From Jiulongibacter sp966250325 (GTDB taxonomy: Bacteria > Bacteroidota > Bacteroidia > Cytophagales > Spirosomataceae), in contig CBINGY010000006.1 in NCBI GenBank assembly GCA_966250325.1, positions 1-64,000 of the forward strand: a DNA stretch of 64,000 nucleotides. The letters are read 5' to 3'. The stretch's first letter is position 1, and the number at the start of each line of letters is the position of its first letter. The position numbers and the translations under genes were made by a program. This document shows, one piece after another, positions 46,501 to 54,275 of this stretch. Below the pieces are notes generated by a model. The model had not been told where the DNA came from. It ran no database searches and was given only the letters and a program-made list of their open reading frames with translations.

Positions 46501-47038
46501 GGTTACCACCCTCTACCAGAATACAATCGCTCTGCTCAATGTCATCGTAACATACCGGCACACAGTCTTCTCCCAAACTTTTTTTATAGGCCACCACGGC
46601 AGAGCTCATGCAAAGCCGGGAGTTGGTGTCAATGTTATTGGATTTGATGAAGCCTTTCATGAGCTTATTCCAGAGGTAATATTCCTCGGTGAGGCACTGG
46701 CCTGATACGTAAAAAGCCACCGAATCGGGGCCAAATTTGGAAATCAGACTTTTGAAAACTGCAGCTGTGCGGTCCAAGGCCTGATCCCAACTAACCCGCT
46801 TCATGGGCATGGATTTATGATACCTCATCTGAGGATAAAACAGGCGATCGGATTTGTCGTTGACCGTACAGTGCAGATTCATTCCTTTAGAGCAAAGCAT
46901 GCCCCGGTTAACGGGGTGAGATTTATCCCCTTCTACATGGATTTTTCCATCAGGCAGCCGGGTTATTTCCACACCACAGCCTACTCCGCAATAGCTGCAG
47001 GTAGATTTAAACGTAGTTTCTTGGGATTTAGGATGCAT
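43520..47038 (-). CDS. nasA: Assimilatory nitrate reductase fused to an NAD(P)H/FAD module and BFD domain
   Basis: A 1172-residue cytoplasmic fusion. Residues 1 to about 690 are a Mo-bis-MGD nitrate reductase: 4Fe-4S ligands C14, C17, C21 and the cysteine in GMLCSKG, with SRLCMSSAV supplying the conserved molybdopterin-domain region. From about 700 to 1080 a NirB-like pyridine-nucleotide disulfide reductase follows (RILIIGAGSAALGF, AVIVGGGLLGLEMAASL, IFACGEIAQW). The end is a BFD-like 2Fe-2S domain (VCSCNNVGEENL, GAGQGCGSCRPEV). It reduces nitrate to nitrite with electrons taken from NAD(P)H within one chain. The ATG at 47038 (MHPKSQE) is used; it overlaps cobA by 11 bp. Confidence 0.93.
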   Translation of the reverse strand: MHPKSQETTFKSTCSYCGVGCGVEITRLPDGKIHVEGDKSHPVNRGMLCSKGMNLHCTVNDKSDRLFYPQMRYHKSMPMKRVSWDQALDRTAAVFKSLISKFGPDSVAFYVSGQCLTEEYYLWNKLMKGFIKSNNIDTNSRLCMSSAVVAYKKSLGEDCVPVCYDDIEQSDCILVEGGNPAWCHPILWRRVEAHKAANPHVKIICVDPRKTQTSETADLHIQLLPGTDVYFNQAIARILIEESWIDPTFIENHVEGYEEFKNSVFQKTVSEYASICDVPESDIRQTARWVGQSKGFLSMWTMGLNQSVIGVNKNLSLISLSLITGKIGKPGNGPFSLTGQPNAMGGREVGGLSSMLASHRELSNPNHLAEMEEFWGVTGLSHTPGFTATQMFDALESGKLKALWIVCTNPLVSLPGVNKVERALGKAPFVVVQDISERSDTLAYADVILPAAGWAEKTGTMTNAERRVSLLQKAIDPPGECLPDTEIICRFAQKMGWGDSFRYNSPASIYDEYVLSTRGTHIDCSGLNHQKLTQSTAQWPSPENGETTSRLFQDGLFYTPSKKARLFAVQGDNLSEPVTSDFPFILLTGRIRDQWHTQTKTGKVNKLNRHKPEPFLQIHPDDAAGLGITDKLLVEIAGRRGYVRVKAELSSDIRRGTCFLPMHWGKIRNSTLGRANNLTSELIDPVSGEPDYKFAAVSVKPYQKPKERILIIGAGSAALGFIQSYRKLNQKDEIEVFSKELHPFYNRVMLPDYVSGTQRWEQLVKLREEQFIENGVRVHIGVSIEHIDRKNKVVVDSEGREHGYDKLILGMGSRAFLPANFPKMPGIFTMRSRPDADALEPFMKKGKQAVIVGGGLLGLEMAASLAESGMMITIVQRIGRFMDRQLDTTGSAILHDEIVNMGMDVFYNDEVEQFYGQKQIEAVRLKSSHKIPCSLVIVAAGTTPAIELAREAGLRCQRGIEVNDYLQTSDPAIFACGEIAQWKGNMWGITAAAEQQASIAAACIAGDISRPYSGSLSMNILKIAGLNLCSLGEIDVPDNGVGYEEVVFLDRAKNYYKKCLIKDDRLVGAILVGDKSEFLEFKDLISNGTELSEKRLELLRSGSKAEAVKGKLVCSCNNVGEENLKSKIAEGITDVEKLCSLTGAGQGCGSCRPEVKSILREAARQKEIVALK

Positions 47039-47783
47039 GATAAGATAGTTCAGTAATGTTTTCAATCCATTCTGCCCGGGCCGATCTCACCACCTCACCA
47101 ATGACAATAACCGATGGATTTTTAAAATTTTCTTTTTGAACCAGTTCAAAAATAGTGTCGATGGTGCCGGTAAGTAGTCGTTGCTCTGGCCGGCTACCGT
47201 TTTCAACGATTCCTACGGGCAGCATGGACTTGCCTTCATCAGAGAAAATGGCACAAATTTCTTTGAGACGGCTCATACCCATAAGTATGACCACCGTGGC
47301 CTGCGATTGGGCTGCAAGGTGTAAATCTGCAGGTAATTCATTATCTTTTGTATGGCCGGTAAGTACCCAGAAGCTTTCACTTGTTCCCCGTTTAGTCACC
47401 GCTATACCCGCCAGTGCAGGGGCGGCCACGCAACTACTTATTCCTGGTATAAGGGCGGTTTCCATACCAAAGGAGGCGGCATATTCCAGTTCTTCAAAAC
47501 CCCTTCCAAATACCACAGGATCGCCTCCTTTGAGACGTACCACATGTTTACCGGCAAGCCCGTTCTGCACGATAATACGGTTAATTTCATTCTGAGACAC
47601 GCTGTGCATGCCCATACGTTTGCCCACAAAAAGGAGTTCGGCCTCCGGGGAAGCATGGTGAAGGAGCTCCTGGTTTGCCAGAGCGTCATAGAGAATAATA
47701 TCTGCCTGTCCCAATGCCTTTACGGCCTTCAGTGTAATGAGTTCCGGGTCGCCCGGTCCGGCACCTATTATTGTCAACTTCAT
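47028..47783 (-). CDS. cobA: Uroporphyrinogen-III C-methyltransferase
   Basis: A 251-residue SUMT enzyme, which adds two methyl groups to uroporphyrinogen III to make precorrin-2 for sirohaem. It has the N-terminal IIGAGPGDPELITLKAVKAL, RLKGGDPVVFGRGFEELEYA, and VILMGMSRLKEI blocks. It supplies sirohaem for the NirB encoded divergently, and it is the first gene of the cobA-nasA-rubredoxin operon. A NarL-like palindrome lies immediately upstream of its ATG. No dehydrogenase/chelatase domain (CysG N-terminus) is fused. Confidence 0.94.
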   Translation of the reverse strand: MKLTIIGAGPGDPELITLKAVKALGQADIILYDALANQELLHHASPEAELLFVGKRMGMHSVSQNEINRIIVQNGLAGKHVVRLKGGDPVVFGRGFEELEYAASFGMETALIPGISSCVAAPALAGIAVTKRGTSESFWVLTGHTKDNELPADLHLAAQSQATVVILMGMSRLKEICAIFSDEGKSMLPVGIVENGSRPEQRLLTGTIDTIFELVQKENFKNPSVIVIGEVVRSARAEWIENITELSYHAS

Positions 47784-47801
47784 ATGAGTATATATACTTA
47801 T
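47784..47801. promoter_or_regulatory. NarL-heptamer-like palindrome before cobA
   Basis: ATGAGTA and TACTTAT (both fit the NarL heptamer TACYYMT, one on each strand) flank TATA, giving TGAGTATATATACTTA at 47785-47800. It touches the cobA start codon, so it could repress cobA, or act at a distance on nirB. Confidence 0.45.
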
Positions 47802-47950
47802 ATAATTGATTCACTTGCAAATGAAACGTAAAATTGAAATATAGGCAAACTATATGTTTAAAAATTGCTAAAATAATATTAATACAAATTTTATTTGGCT
47901 ATTATTACTGATTGACATACATTTGTTAAATCAAAGTACTCAATAATTTT

Positions 47951-47978
47951 ATGAGTATATTTAAGTAAGTATTATTTG
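47951..47978. promoter_or_regulatory. NarL-like boxes and possible promoter before nirB
   Basis: ATGAGTA (47951-47957, an exact NarL-type heptamer on the minus strand) is followed by TTTAAGTAAGTA (47960-47971) and a loose -7 element, TATTATTTG (47970-47978). The nirB ATG is at 47986. The rest of the 202-bp divergent spacer is AT-rich without other clear elements. Confidence 0.4.
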
Positions 47979-47985
47979 CTATTTT

Positions 47986-50526
47986 ATGATGGAAAAGTGC
48001 AAAATAGTTCTGGTGGGGAATGGGATGGTAGGTTACAAGTTTTGTGAGAAACTGGCCAATTCTCCGGTAGCGAAAAACGTTTCGCTGGTGATTTTTGGCG
48101 AAGAGCCCCGCCCGGCCTATGACCGGGTGCATCTGAGTGCCTACTTTGGTGAAAAATCGCTCGATAAGCTCACTATGGCTCCAGTAAACTGGTATGAGGA
48201 GCAGGGTTTTACCCTACATCTGGGTGATCCCGTGAAGGAAATAGACCGTCAGAAAAAAATCGTGACCTCGGTCAGAGGAATTACTGCCTCATTTGATTTT
48301 CTGGTATTCGCTACGGGGTCCGGGGCTTTTGTCCCTCCTATTGAGGGGGTGGGGCTTCATGGTGTTTTTGTATATCGTACCATTGAAGATCTTGACCTTA
48401 TGAAAAGCTTTTCTGCCAAAGCCTCAAGAGGTGTGGTGATTGGCGGGGGGCTTTTGGGGCTGGAAGCGGCCAAAGCCTTGCTTGATCTGGGGATTAAAGA
48501 CACCCATGTGGTGGAGTTTGCTCCTCGGCTTATGCCACGGCAGATCGATCTCGCCGGGTCAAAAGTGCTGGAAAACAAACTTGCCGAACTGGGCATCTGC
48601 GTTCATAGCAATAAGAACACAAGAAGATTTACGGGTGAAGACACAGTGAATGGTCTGGAATTTGACGACGGACAATTTCTGGATACCGATATGGTGGTGA
48701 TTTCGGCAGGAATAAAACCCAGAGATGAAGTAGCTAAAAAAGCCGGGCTTTCCATCGGTCAAAGGGGAGGAATCATCGTAAACGAACAGATGCAGACCTC
48801 TGACAGGAATGTGTATGCCATAGGAGAATGTGCATTATATGATAACCAGATCTATGGATTGGTGGCACCCGGTTATGAAATGGCCGAGGTGGCATTAAAT
48901 CATATGGCCCGCCAGATATCAGGAGGTTCTTTGACCGCCAAAACCCATTTTACCGGGTTTGATATGAGTACCAAACTGAAACTCATTGGTGTGGATGTGG
49001 CCAGTTTTGGAAATCCATTTATTCAGGAGCCCGAGTGCCAGACCATCGTTTACGAAAACAAGGCCAAGGGAATTTATAAAAGGGTCAATATTGACACCTT
49101 CAATAAGAAATTGCTTGGCGGAATACTGATTGGTGACGCGGCTCAGTACAATATGCTGCAGCAGATTTGCTCCAATGGATTGCTTATCCCGGCAGATCCC
49201 GAAGACATGATTCTGGGCTCAAGGGGAGGTGATGAAAACGCTACCGCGGGGGTGATGGGTTTGCCCGATACCGCCCTTATCTGCTCCTGTGAGGCGGTTT
49301 CCAAAGAGGATATCGTTCACCAGATTATCGAAAACGGGTGTGCCTCTCTGGAAGAAATCAAAAAGTCAACCAAAGCATGTACCGGCTGTGCAGGCTGTGT
49401 ACCTCTGGTGAAGGATTTGATAGCGGGAGTGCTCAAAGAACAGGGCATAGTGCAGCGAAACACCATCTGCGAACACTTTAATTACACCCGGCAGGAATTG
49501 CTCAGTATGACAAAACTGAGAGGGCTGAAAACCTTTGATGAGGTATTGACCGGGCTGGGAAAAGGTCATGGCTGCGAGACCTGCCAGCCAGTGGTATCTT
49601 CTATACTGGCGAGTCTCTGGAACGAGAATGTACTGGAAAAAGGGCGGGATGTTTCGCAGGATTCAAATGATCGTTTTCTTGCGAATATTCAACGTGGAGG
49701 TACCTACTCGGTGGTGCCCCGAATTCCGGGGGGAGAAATAACTCCTCAAAAACTCATCGTAATCGGAGAAGTAGCAAAGAAGTATGGCCTTTATACAAAA
49801 ATAACGGGCGGCCAGCGAATTGACCTTTTCGGAGCTCATGTGGGCGATCTGCCACAAATTTGGGAGGAGCTCATAGCCGCAGGATTTGAAAGTGGCCATG
49901 CCTACGGCAAAGCCTTGCGTACAGTGAAGAGTTGCGTAGGTACCACCTGGTGCCGTTTCGGGGTGCAGGATTCGGTGAGTTTTGCCATAGAAGTAGAAAA
50001 CCGCTACAAAGGACTGCGTTCTCCGCATAAATTAAAGTCTGCCGTTTCTGGCTGTACCCGGGAATGTGCCGAGGCCCAGAGCAAAGATTTTGGAATTATT
50101 GCTACAGAAAAAGGCTGGAACCTGTACGTATGCGGGAATGGAGGCTCCAGACCCCGCCATGCAGACTTTTTTGCCAGCGATCTCGACAGCGAGACCTGCA
50201 TAAGATACATTGACCGTTTCCTGATGTTTTATATCCGTACCGCCGAGCCTTTGCAACGCACCGCCACCTGGCTCGATAAAATGGAAGGAGGGCTTGCTTA
50301 TCTGAAGTCCGTCATCATCGATGATGTGCTGGGTATCTGTGAGGAACTCGAAAACGAAATGAACACGCTGGTAGGTAATTACAAATGTGAGTGGAAAGAA
50401 GCAGTGGAAAATCCTGAAATCAGAAAGAGATTCAGCCATTTTGTGAATCTTCCACACGAGAAAGACCCCACCGTGGAGCTGATACCTATGAGGGAGCAGG
50501 TGAGGGCCACCGACTGGAACCATTGA
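47986..50526 (+). CDS. nirB: NAD(P)H-dependent nitrite reductase large subunit
   Basis: An 846-residue assimilatory nitrite reductase that reduces nitrite to ammonium. Domains in order: FAD/NAD(P)H module (VLVGNGMVGYKFCEKL, VVIGGGLLGLEAAKAL), two BFD-like 2Fe-2S domains (ICSCEAVSKEDI/CTGCAGCVPLV, then CEHFNYTRQEL/GCETCQPVV), ferredoxin-like half-domain, and the sirohaem/4Fe-4S site CVGTTWCRFGVQDS, SGCTRECAEAQ, CGNGGSRPRHA. All catalytic cysteines are present and the length is normal. It starts the divergent arm of the nitrate cluster, with nirD 34 bp downstream. Confidence 0.97.
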   Translation: MMEKCKIVLVGNGMVGYKFCEKLANSPVAKNVSLVIFGEEPRPAYDRVHLSAYFGEKSLDKLTMAPVNWYEEQGFTLHLGDPVKEIDRQKKIVTSVRGITASFDFLVFATGSGAFVPPIEGVGLHGVFVYRTIEDLDLMKSFSAKASRGVVIGGGLLGLEAAKALLDLGIKDTHVVEFAPRLMPRQIDLAGSKVLENKLAELGICVHSNKNTRRFTGEDTVNGLEFDDGQFLDTDMVVISAGIKPRDEVAKKAGLSIGQRGGIIVNEQMQTSDRNVYAIGECALYDNQIYGLVAPGYEMAEVALNHMARQISGGSLTAKTHFTGFDMSTKLKLIGVDVASFGNPFIQEPECQTIVYENKAKGIYKRVNIDTFNKKLLGGILIGDAAQYNMLQQICSNGLLIPADPEDMILGSRGGDENATAGVMGLPDTALICSCEAVSKEDIVHQIIENGCASLEEIKKSTKACTGCAGCVPLVKDLIAGVLKEQGIVQRNTICEHFNYTRQELLSMTKLRGLKTFDEVLTGLGKGHGCETCQPVVSSILASLWNENVLEKGRDVSQDSNDRFLANIQRGGTYSVVPRIPGGEITPQKLIVIGEVAKKYGLYTKITGGQRIDLFGAHVGDLPQIWEELIAAGFESGHAYGKALRTVKSCVGTTWCRFGVQDSVSFAIEVENRYKGLRSPHKLKSAVSGCTRECAEAQSKDFGIIATEKGWNLYVCGNGGSRPRHADFFASDLDSETCIRYIDRFLMFYIRTAEPLQRTATWLDKMEGGLAYLKSVIIDDVLGICEELENEMNTLVGNYKCEWKEAVENPEIRKRFSHFVNLPHEKDPTVELIPMREQVRATDWNH

Positions 50527-50560
50527 GAACCATCACTTACAAAATGAAAAAGTACGAACC

Positions 50561-50908
50561 ATGATAATGGAAATAGCAGAAAAAATAAGCTGGGTAAAAG
50601 CCTGTAAAATAAGCGATGTACCCGAGAATGGCGGGGCCTGCGTTTTGCTGAATGATGAGCAGATAGCCATCTATAATTTCACCCGGCGGGGCGAATGGTA
50701 CGCATCCCAGAACCTTTGTCCGCACAAAAAGCAGATGGCTCTTTCACGGGGTATGATCGGCTCGGCCGGAGATATTCCAAAAGTGGCCTGTCCCTTTCAT
50801 AAAAAGACATTCTCGCTGCAATCAGGGTCTTGTTTAACGGGCGAATATTATACCATCAGGACCTACCCGGTGAAAGTAGAAGACGGCATGGTTTATATAG
50901 GAATTTGA
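50561..50908 (+). CDS. nirD: Nitrite reductase small subunit (Rieske-type)
   Basis: A 115-residue NirD. The Rieske-fold cluster ligands are all present: C53 and H55 in NLCPHKKQ, C77 and H80 in ACPFHKKTF. Many NirD proteins lack these ligands, so this one probably does bind a 2Fe-2S cluster. It pairs with NirB. The start may be the ATG at 50561 or that at 50567 two codons on. A terminator follows 21 bp after the stop, separating it from the sensor kinase gene. Confidence 0.93.
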   Translation: MIMEIAEKISWVKACKISDVPENGGACVLLNDEQIAIYNFTRRGEWYASQNLCPHKKQMALSRGMIGSAGDIPKVACPFHKKTFSLQSGSCLTGEYYTIRTYPVKVEDGMVYIGI

Positions 50909-50929
50909 TGAAGTGCATTTGTAACCGGT

Positions 50930-50957
50930 AAAGGGCCTTCGGTTTGAAGGTCTTTTA
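50930..50957 (+). terminator. Terminator after nirBD
   Basis: AAAGGGCCTTC and GAAGGTCTTTT form a stem with one mismatch and a G-T pair around a GGTTT loop, ending in a T-run. It lies between nirD and the sensor kinase promoter. Confidence 0.65.
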
Positions 50958-50963
50958 TTCTTC

Positions 50964-50971
50964 TATCTTTG
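50964..50971 (+). promoter_or_regulatory. -7 element of the nitrate sensor operon
   Basis: TATCTTTG is an exact TAnnTTTG match ending 6 bp before the ATG at 50978, implying a very short or absent leader. It gives the sensor-regulator genes their own promoter after the nirBD terminator. Confidence 0.55.
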
Positions 50972-50977
50972 TAATCC

Positions 50978-52408
50978 ATGAATAGTGTTGATCAAACCGT
51001 TGGAAAAAAGCTTACCAGGCAATACATCATTGCTTTGCTGCTGGTGGCTATACTCACGCTGGTAGGTCATTTACTTATTCAAACATCGCTTTCTGAATCT
51101 TCAGACAGTAGCCATGTCATTAATCTGGCAGGGAGGCAACGCATGCTGAGTCAGCGGCTCACAAAACTGACATTTATCCGGTCATTTGACCCTCAAAACT
51201 GGAACGAAGAAGACCAGAAAGAGTTTGGCGAAAGCCTGAGCACCTGGGAACTGGTGCATGCCGGATTAAGAGACAATAAACTAAAGGAAGATCAGAAGTA
51301 TGAAGTAAAAAATTCGCCGGCAATCAGTTCGTATTTTGAGCAGATTGAGAAACCTTTTGATCAGATGATTGCTATTTTCAAAGGAGTAGAAAAGGGTGAA
51401 GCTCCTGATACGCTTTCTTTGAAAAGACTTCAGCAGATGGAGCGGGCATTTCTGATGGGCATGGATAAGATCGTATATGAATACGATCAGGAAGCCACGA
51501 AGAAACTTAAGGCTATCCGGATTTCTGAATTTCTTATCCTTTTCCTTACCCTGTTTACCCTGCTTTTTGAATACGGTCTTATTTTCAATCCGCTTACGGC
51601 GTATGTAGGGAAGGTACTCAAAGAAATGGTAGATTCTGAGGGCCGTCTGCAGGAAACCCTGGATCGGCTCAGGCTTTCTAACCGCCTGCTTCAGACTACA
51701 CAGAAAGATCTGGAGAAAGCGACAAAGGAAAAATACGATCTTATCAGAAAAGAAGATCAGGTACGCTCGGCCTCGCTCCTGGAAGGGCAGGAGGAAGAGC
51801 GGAAACGCCTTTCACGTGAAATTCATGATGGTCTGGGTCAGCTGCTTACCGGCATCAAGCTTACTTTGGGAAAAATGAAGCCCAGGGATGAAAATCCAAC
51901 ATTTGTGAGAGCCTACGAGCAAATGAATGGGCTGCTGAACGAAACCATAACAACTACGCGGGCCGTTTCTTTTAACCTGATGCCCACTGTGCTTAACGAT
52001 TTCGGTATTGCTTCGGCACTACATATCCTTATTCAGCAGACACGCGGAGCAGGCAACACGGAGATCACTCTGGAGGTAGACAATGAAGGTAAAAGATATG
52101 ATCAGAAAATTGAGATTGCCGTGTACCGCATTGTTCAGGAAGCACTTAATAATATTTATAAGCATGCCGGAGCTACCCGGGCCAAGGTGGCCGTATCTGA
52201 TGAAACCGAATACCTTGAAGTAAGTATTACAGATAACGGCCAGGGATTTAACCCCAATACGCTGGATGATAGTCGTAAGTCGCTCATTCACAATGGAATA
52301 GAAAACATGAAAACACGGGTGGGCCTTCTTAATGGCACCTTTAAGCTTACTACCATAGAAGGAGAGGGAACTGATATTTTCATTAAATTGCCGCTTCAAT
52401 CAGCTTGA
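50978..52408 (+). CDS. NarX-like nitrate/nitrite sensor histidine kinase
   Basis: A 476-residue membrane sensor kinase. It has TM1 (about 16-36), a periplasmic PilJ/NarX-type helical domain opening with the P-box-like INLAGRQRMLSQR (48-60), TM2 (about 184-204), a coiled-coil, then a HisKA_3 helix with phospho-accepting H283 in SREIHDGLGQLL and a HATPase domain (EALNNIYKHAGA, DNGQGFN). In NarX the P-box binds nitrate. With the adjacent LuxR-type regulator it forms a NarX-NarL-like pair, here placed inside an assimilation cluster. Its stop is 4 bp before the regulator ATG. Confidence 0.88.
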   Translation: MNSVDQTVGKKLTRQYIIALLLVAILTLVGHLLIQTSLSESSDSSHVINLAGRQRMLSQRLTKLTFIRSFDPQNWNEEDQKEFGESLSTWELVHAGLRDNKLKEDQKYEVKNSPAISSYFEQIEKPFDQMIAIFKGVEKGEAPDTLSLKRLQQMERAFLMGMDKIVYEYDQEATKKLKAIRISEFLILFLTLFTLLFEYGLIFNPLTAYVGKVLKEMVDSEGRLQETLDRLRLSNRLLQTTQKDLEKATKEKYDLIRKEDQVRSASLLEGQEEERKRLSREIHDGLGQLLTGIKLTLGKMKPRDENPTFVRAYEQMNGLLNETITTTRAVSFNLMPTVLNDFGIASALHILIQQTRGAGNTEITLEVDNEGKRYDQKIEIAVYRIVQEALNNIYKHAGATRAKVAVSDETEYLEVSITDNGQGFNPNTLDDSRKSLIHNGIENMKTRVGLLNGTFKLTTIEGEGTDIFIKLPLQSA

Positions 52409-52412
52409 AGTT

Positions 52413-53075
52413 ATGTCTCAAAAAATCAGGGTATTTCTGGTAGATGACCATGAAGTGGTACGAAAAGGAATGAAGTTTCTTCTGGAAGATGAAGAATCGC
52501 TGGAAATTGTAGGCGAGGCAGCAGGAGGGAAGGAAGCTATTGCTAGCATTCCCCAGATAAAGCCTGAGCTGGTCTTATTGGATATTAACATGCCCGAAAT
52601 GAACGGCATAGAAACGGCCAAAGTGTTGCGAAGAGAACAGCCTGCGGTAAAGATTCTGATTTTTTCCATGCACAATGACCCCGATTACATCCTGAAAAGT
52701 ATTGAAAGCGGGGTAGATGGATACATTCTGAAAAACACAGAGAAAGAGGAAATCGTGAAGGCGATACGTACGGTTTACGGGGGAGAAAAATATTTTCCGC
52801 CCGAAGTTTCGGCTATTCTGGTGTCTGCCTTGCAAGGCAAAGGCATATCTCCTGCTAAAAGAGAAAAACCCCGATCACGGGTAATGGATAAACTCTCCCG
52901 GAAAGAGCTGGAGATTCTTCGGTTTATTTCGAATGGCATGAGCAGCAAGGAAATCGCCGAAAAACTGGATCTGAGTATCCGTACGGTAAGTAATCACCGG
53001 GCCAATATGCTGAAGAAAACCGGCCTGAATAACACCGCAGAACTCATACGAATGGTAACGAATGAAGGGTTTTGA
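52413..53075 (+). CDS. NarL-like response regulator
   Basis: A 220-residue regulator: receiver with acidic pair D11-D12 and phosphoacceptor D57 in LLDINMPEMNG, then a LuxR/NarL DNA-binding domain (LSRKELEILRFISNGMSSKEIAEKLDLSIRTVSNHRANML). It is the partner of the preceding kinase, and a candidate to bind the TACTTA-type boxes before porin-narK, cobA and nirB. Its 3' end overlaps the cysteine desulfurase start by 14 bp. Confidence 0.92.
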   Translation: MSQKIRVFLVDDHEVVRKGMKFLLEDEESLEIVGEAAGGKEAIASIPQIKPELVLLDINMPEMNGIETAKVLRREQPAVKILIFSMHNDPDYILKSIESGVDGYILKNTEKEEIVKAIRTVYGGEKYFPPEVSAILVSALQGKGISPAKREKPRSRVMDKLSRKELEILRFISNGMSSKEIAEKLDLSIRTVSNHRANMLKKTGLNNTAELIRMVTNEGF

Positions 53076-54192
53076 GAACTTTCCCATTTACTTTGATTAC
53101 GCTGCCACCACTCCGGTGGACCCGCAGGTGATGGAGAAAATGTTACCTTGGTTTACCAGTCAATACGGAAACGCATCCAGTAGATTTCATGCGTATGGCT
53201 GGCTGGCAGAAGAGGCGGTAGATGAGGCGAAAAGCACCATTGCAAAAATCAGTGGCTTTTCATCAAAAGAAGTCATTTTCACTTCCGGAGCAACAGAGTC
53301 TATCAATCTGGCATTGATTGGTTACTTTGAAAATCTGGGTTTTAAGGGCAGGCTTATCACGGTTAAAACCGAGCACAAAGCTACGCTGGATACCGCTGCT
53401 TATTTGGAAGCTAAGGGTGTCGAAGTGGTATATCTCGGAGTTAATTCCGACGGAGAATTAGATCTGGAAGAATTGGGAAATTCCATGGATTCAAGTACGC
53501 GATTGGTTTCGGTAATGCAGGTCAATAATGAAACCGGAGTGATCAATCCTTTAGAAGAAATCGTTGAAATCTGTCGAAGGAGAGATATAAAAGTACATGT
53601 GGATGCCACGCAAGGGGTAGGGAAATTGCCCATTCCGCAAGCAGATTTAGTCAGTTTTTCAGGGCATAAAATATATGGACCCAAGGGTGTGGGCGGTCTT
53701 TTGGCAAAGCAGGAAATAAAGCTGACTCCACAGATACACGGAGGAAAGCACCAGCGAAACAGAAGAAGCGGCACGCTAAATGTTCCGGGAATTGTGGGTT
53801 TGGCAGAGGCCTTAACGATTTCTGAGAAAGTGAGAGAGGAGGAAAATCTCCTACTCATGCAGCACAGTCGAAAACTGGAAAACAGCTTGAAAAAAGCTCT
53901 GGATTTTATTGAGATCAATGGAGAAAAAGCATCCCGGGCACCAGGCTTCTCCAATATTTGTTTCAAAGGTCTGGATGGCGAGGAATTGCTGATGAAAATG
54001 ACACAAATTGCTGTTTCCAACGGATCGGCCTGTAATTCAGCTTCCACCGAGCCCTCTTATGTGCTGCGGGCCATGGGGCGGTCTGAGGCAGATGCGTATT
54101 CGTCCATTCGCTTTAGTTTGGGTAGATTTACCACGGAGGAGGAAATAGAAAGGTCGATTGGGCACGTTATAGAGACAATAAAGGTATTATAA
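53062..54192 (+). CDS. Cysteine desulfurase (NifS/IscS family)
   Basis: A 376-residue PLP enzyme that takes sulfur from cysteine. The PLP lysine is K203 in SFSGHKIYGPKG, the phosphate site includes TSGATESINLAL and the catalytic cysteine lies in the loop SNGSACNSASTEPS. It has no scaffold or iscU gene beside it. Its position between a nitrate regulator and moaA suggests it supplies sulfur for Fe-S clusters or for molybdopterin of the nitrate enzymes; that link rests on overlap (14 bp with the regulator) and neighbourhood. Confidence 0.92.
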   Translation: MKGFENFPIYFDYAATTPVDPQVMEKMLPWFTSQYGNASSRFHAYGWLAEEAVDEAKSTIAKISGFSSKEVIFTSGATESINLALIGYFENLGFKGRLITVKTEHKATLDTAAYLEAKGVEVVYLGVNSDGELDLEELGNSMDSSTRLVSVMQVNNETGVINPLEEIVEICRRRDIKVHVDATQGVGKLPIPQADLVSFSGHKIYGPKGVGGLLAKQEIKLTPQIHGGKHQRNRRSGTLNVPGIVGLAEALTISEKVREEENLLLMQHSRKLENSLKKALDFIEINGEKASRAPGFSNICFKGLDGEELLMKMTQIAVSNGSACNSASTEPSYVLRAMGRSEADAYSSIRFSLGRFTTEEEIERSIGHVIETIKVL

Positions 54193-54250
54193 ACCCGAAG
54201 GGTCGACAGTATTATAAAATGTAAAGATTTGTATACAATCGTTTTGGCGG

Positions 54251-54275
54251 GATTTTGGCCCTTTAAGCCAAAATC
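54251..54275 (+). promoter_or_regulatory. Perfect hairpin abutting the moaA start codon
   Basis: GATTTTGGC (54251-54259), a 7-nt loop and GCCAAAATC (54267-54275) form a perfect 9-bp stem. The next base is the A of the moaA ATG at 54276. There is no T-run, so it is not a standard terminator. It could mask or present the start codon. If translation starts instead at the ATG at 54300, the hairpin lies in the leader. Confidence 0.5.

Noticed and set aside
54193..54275. Molybdenum-cofactor riboswitch before moaA
   Set aside because: The 83-bp gap is too short for the known structure and shows only a single 9-bp stem.
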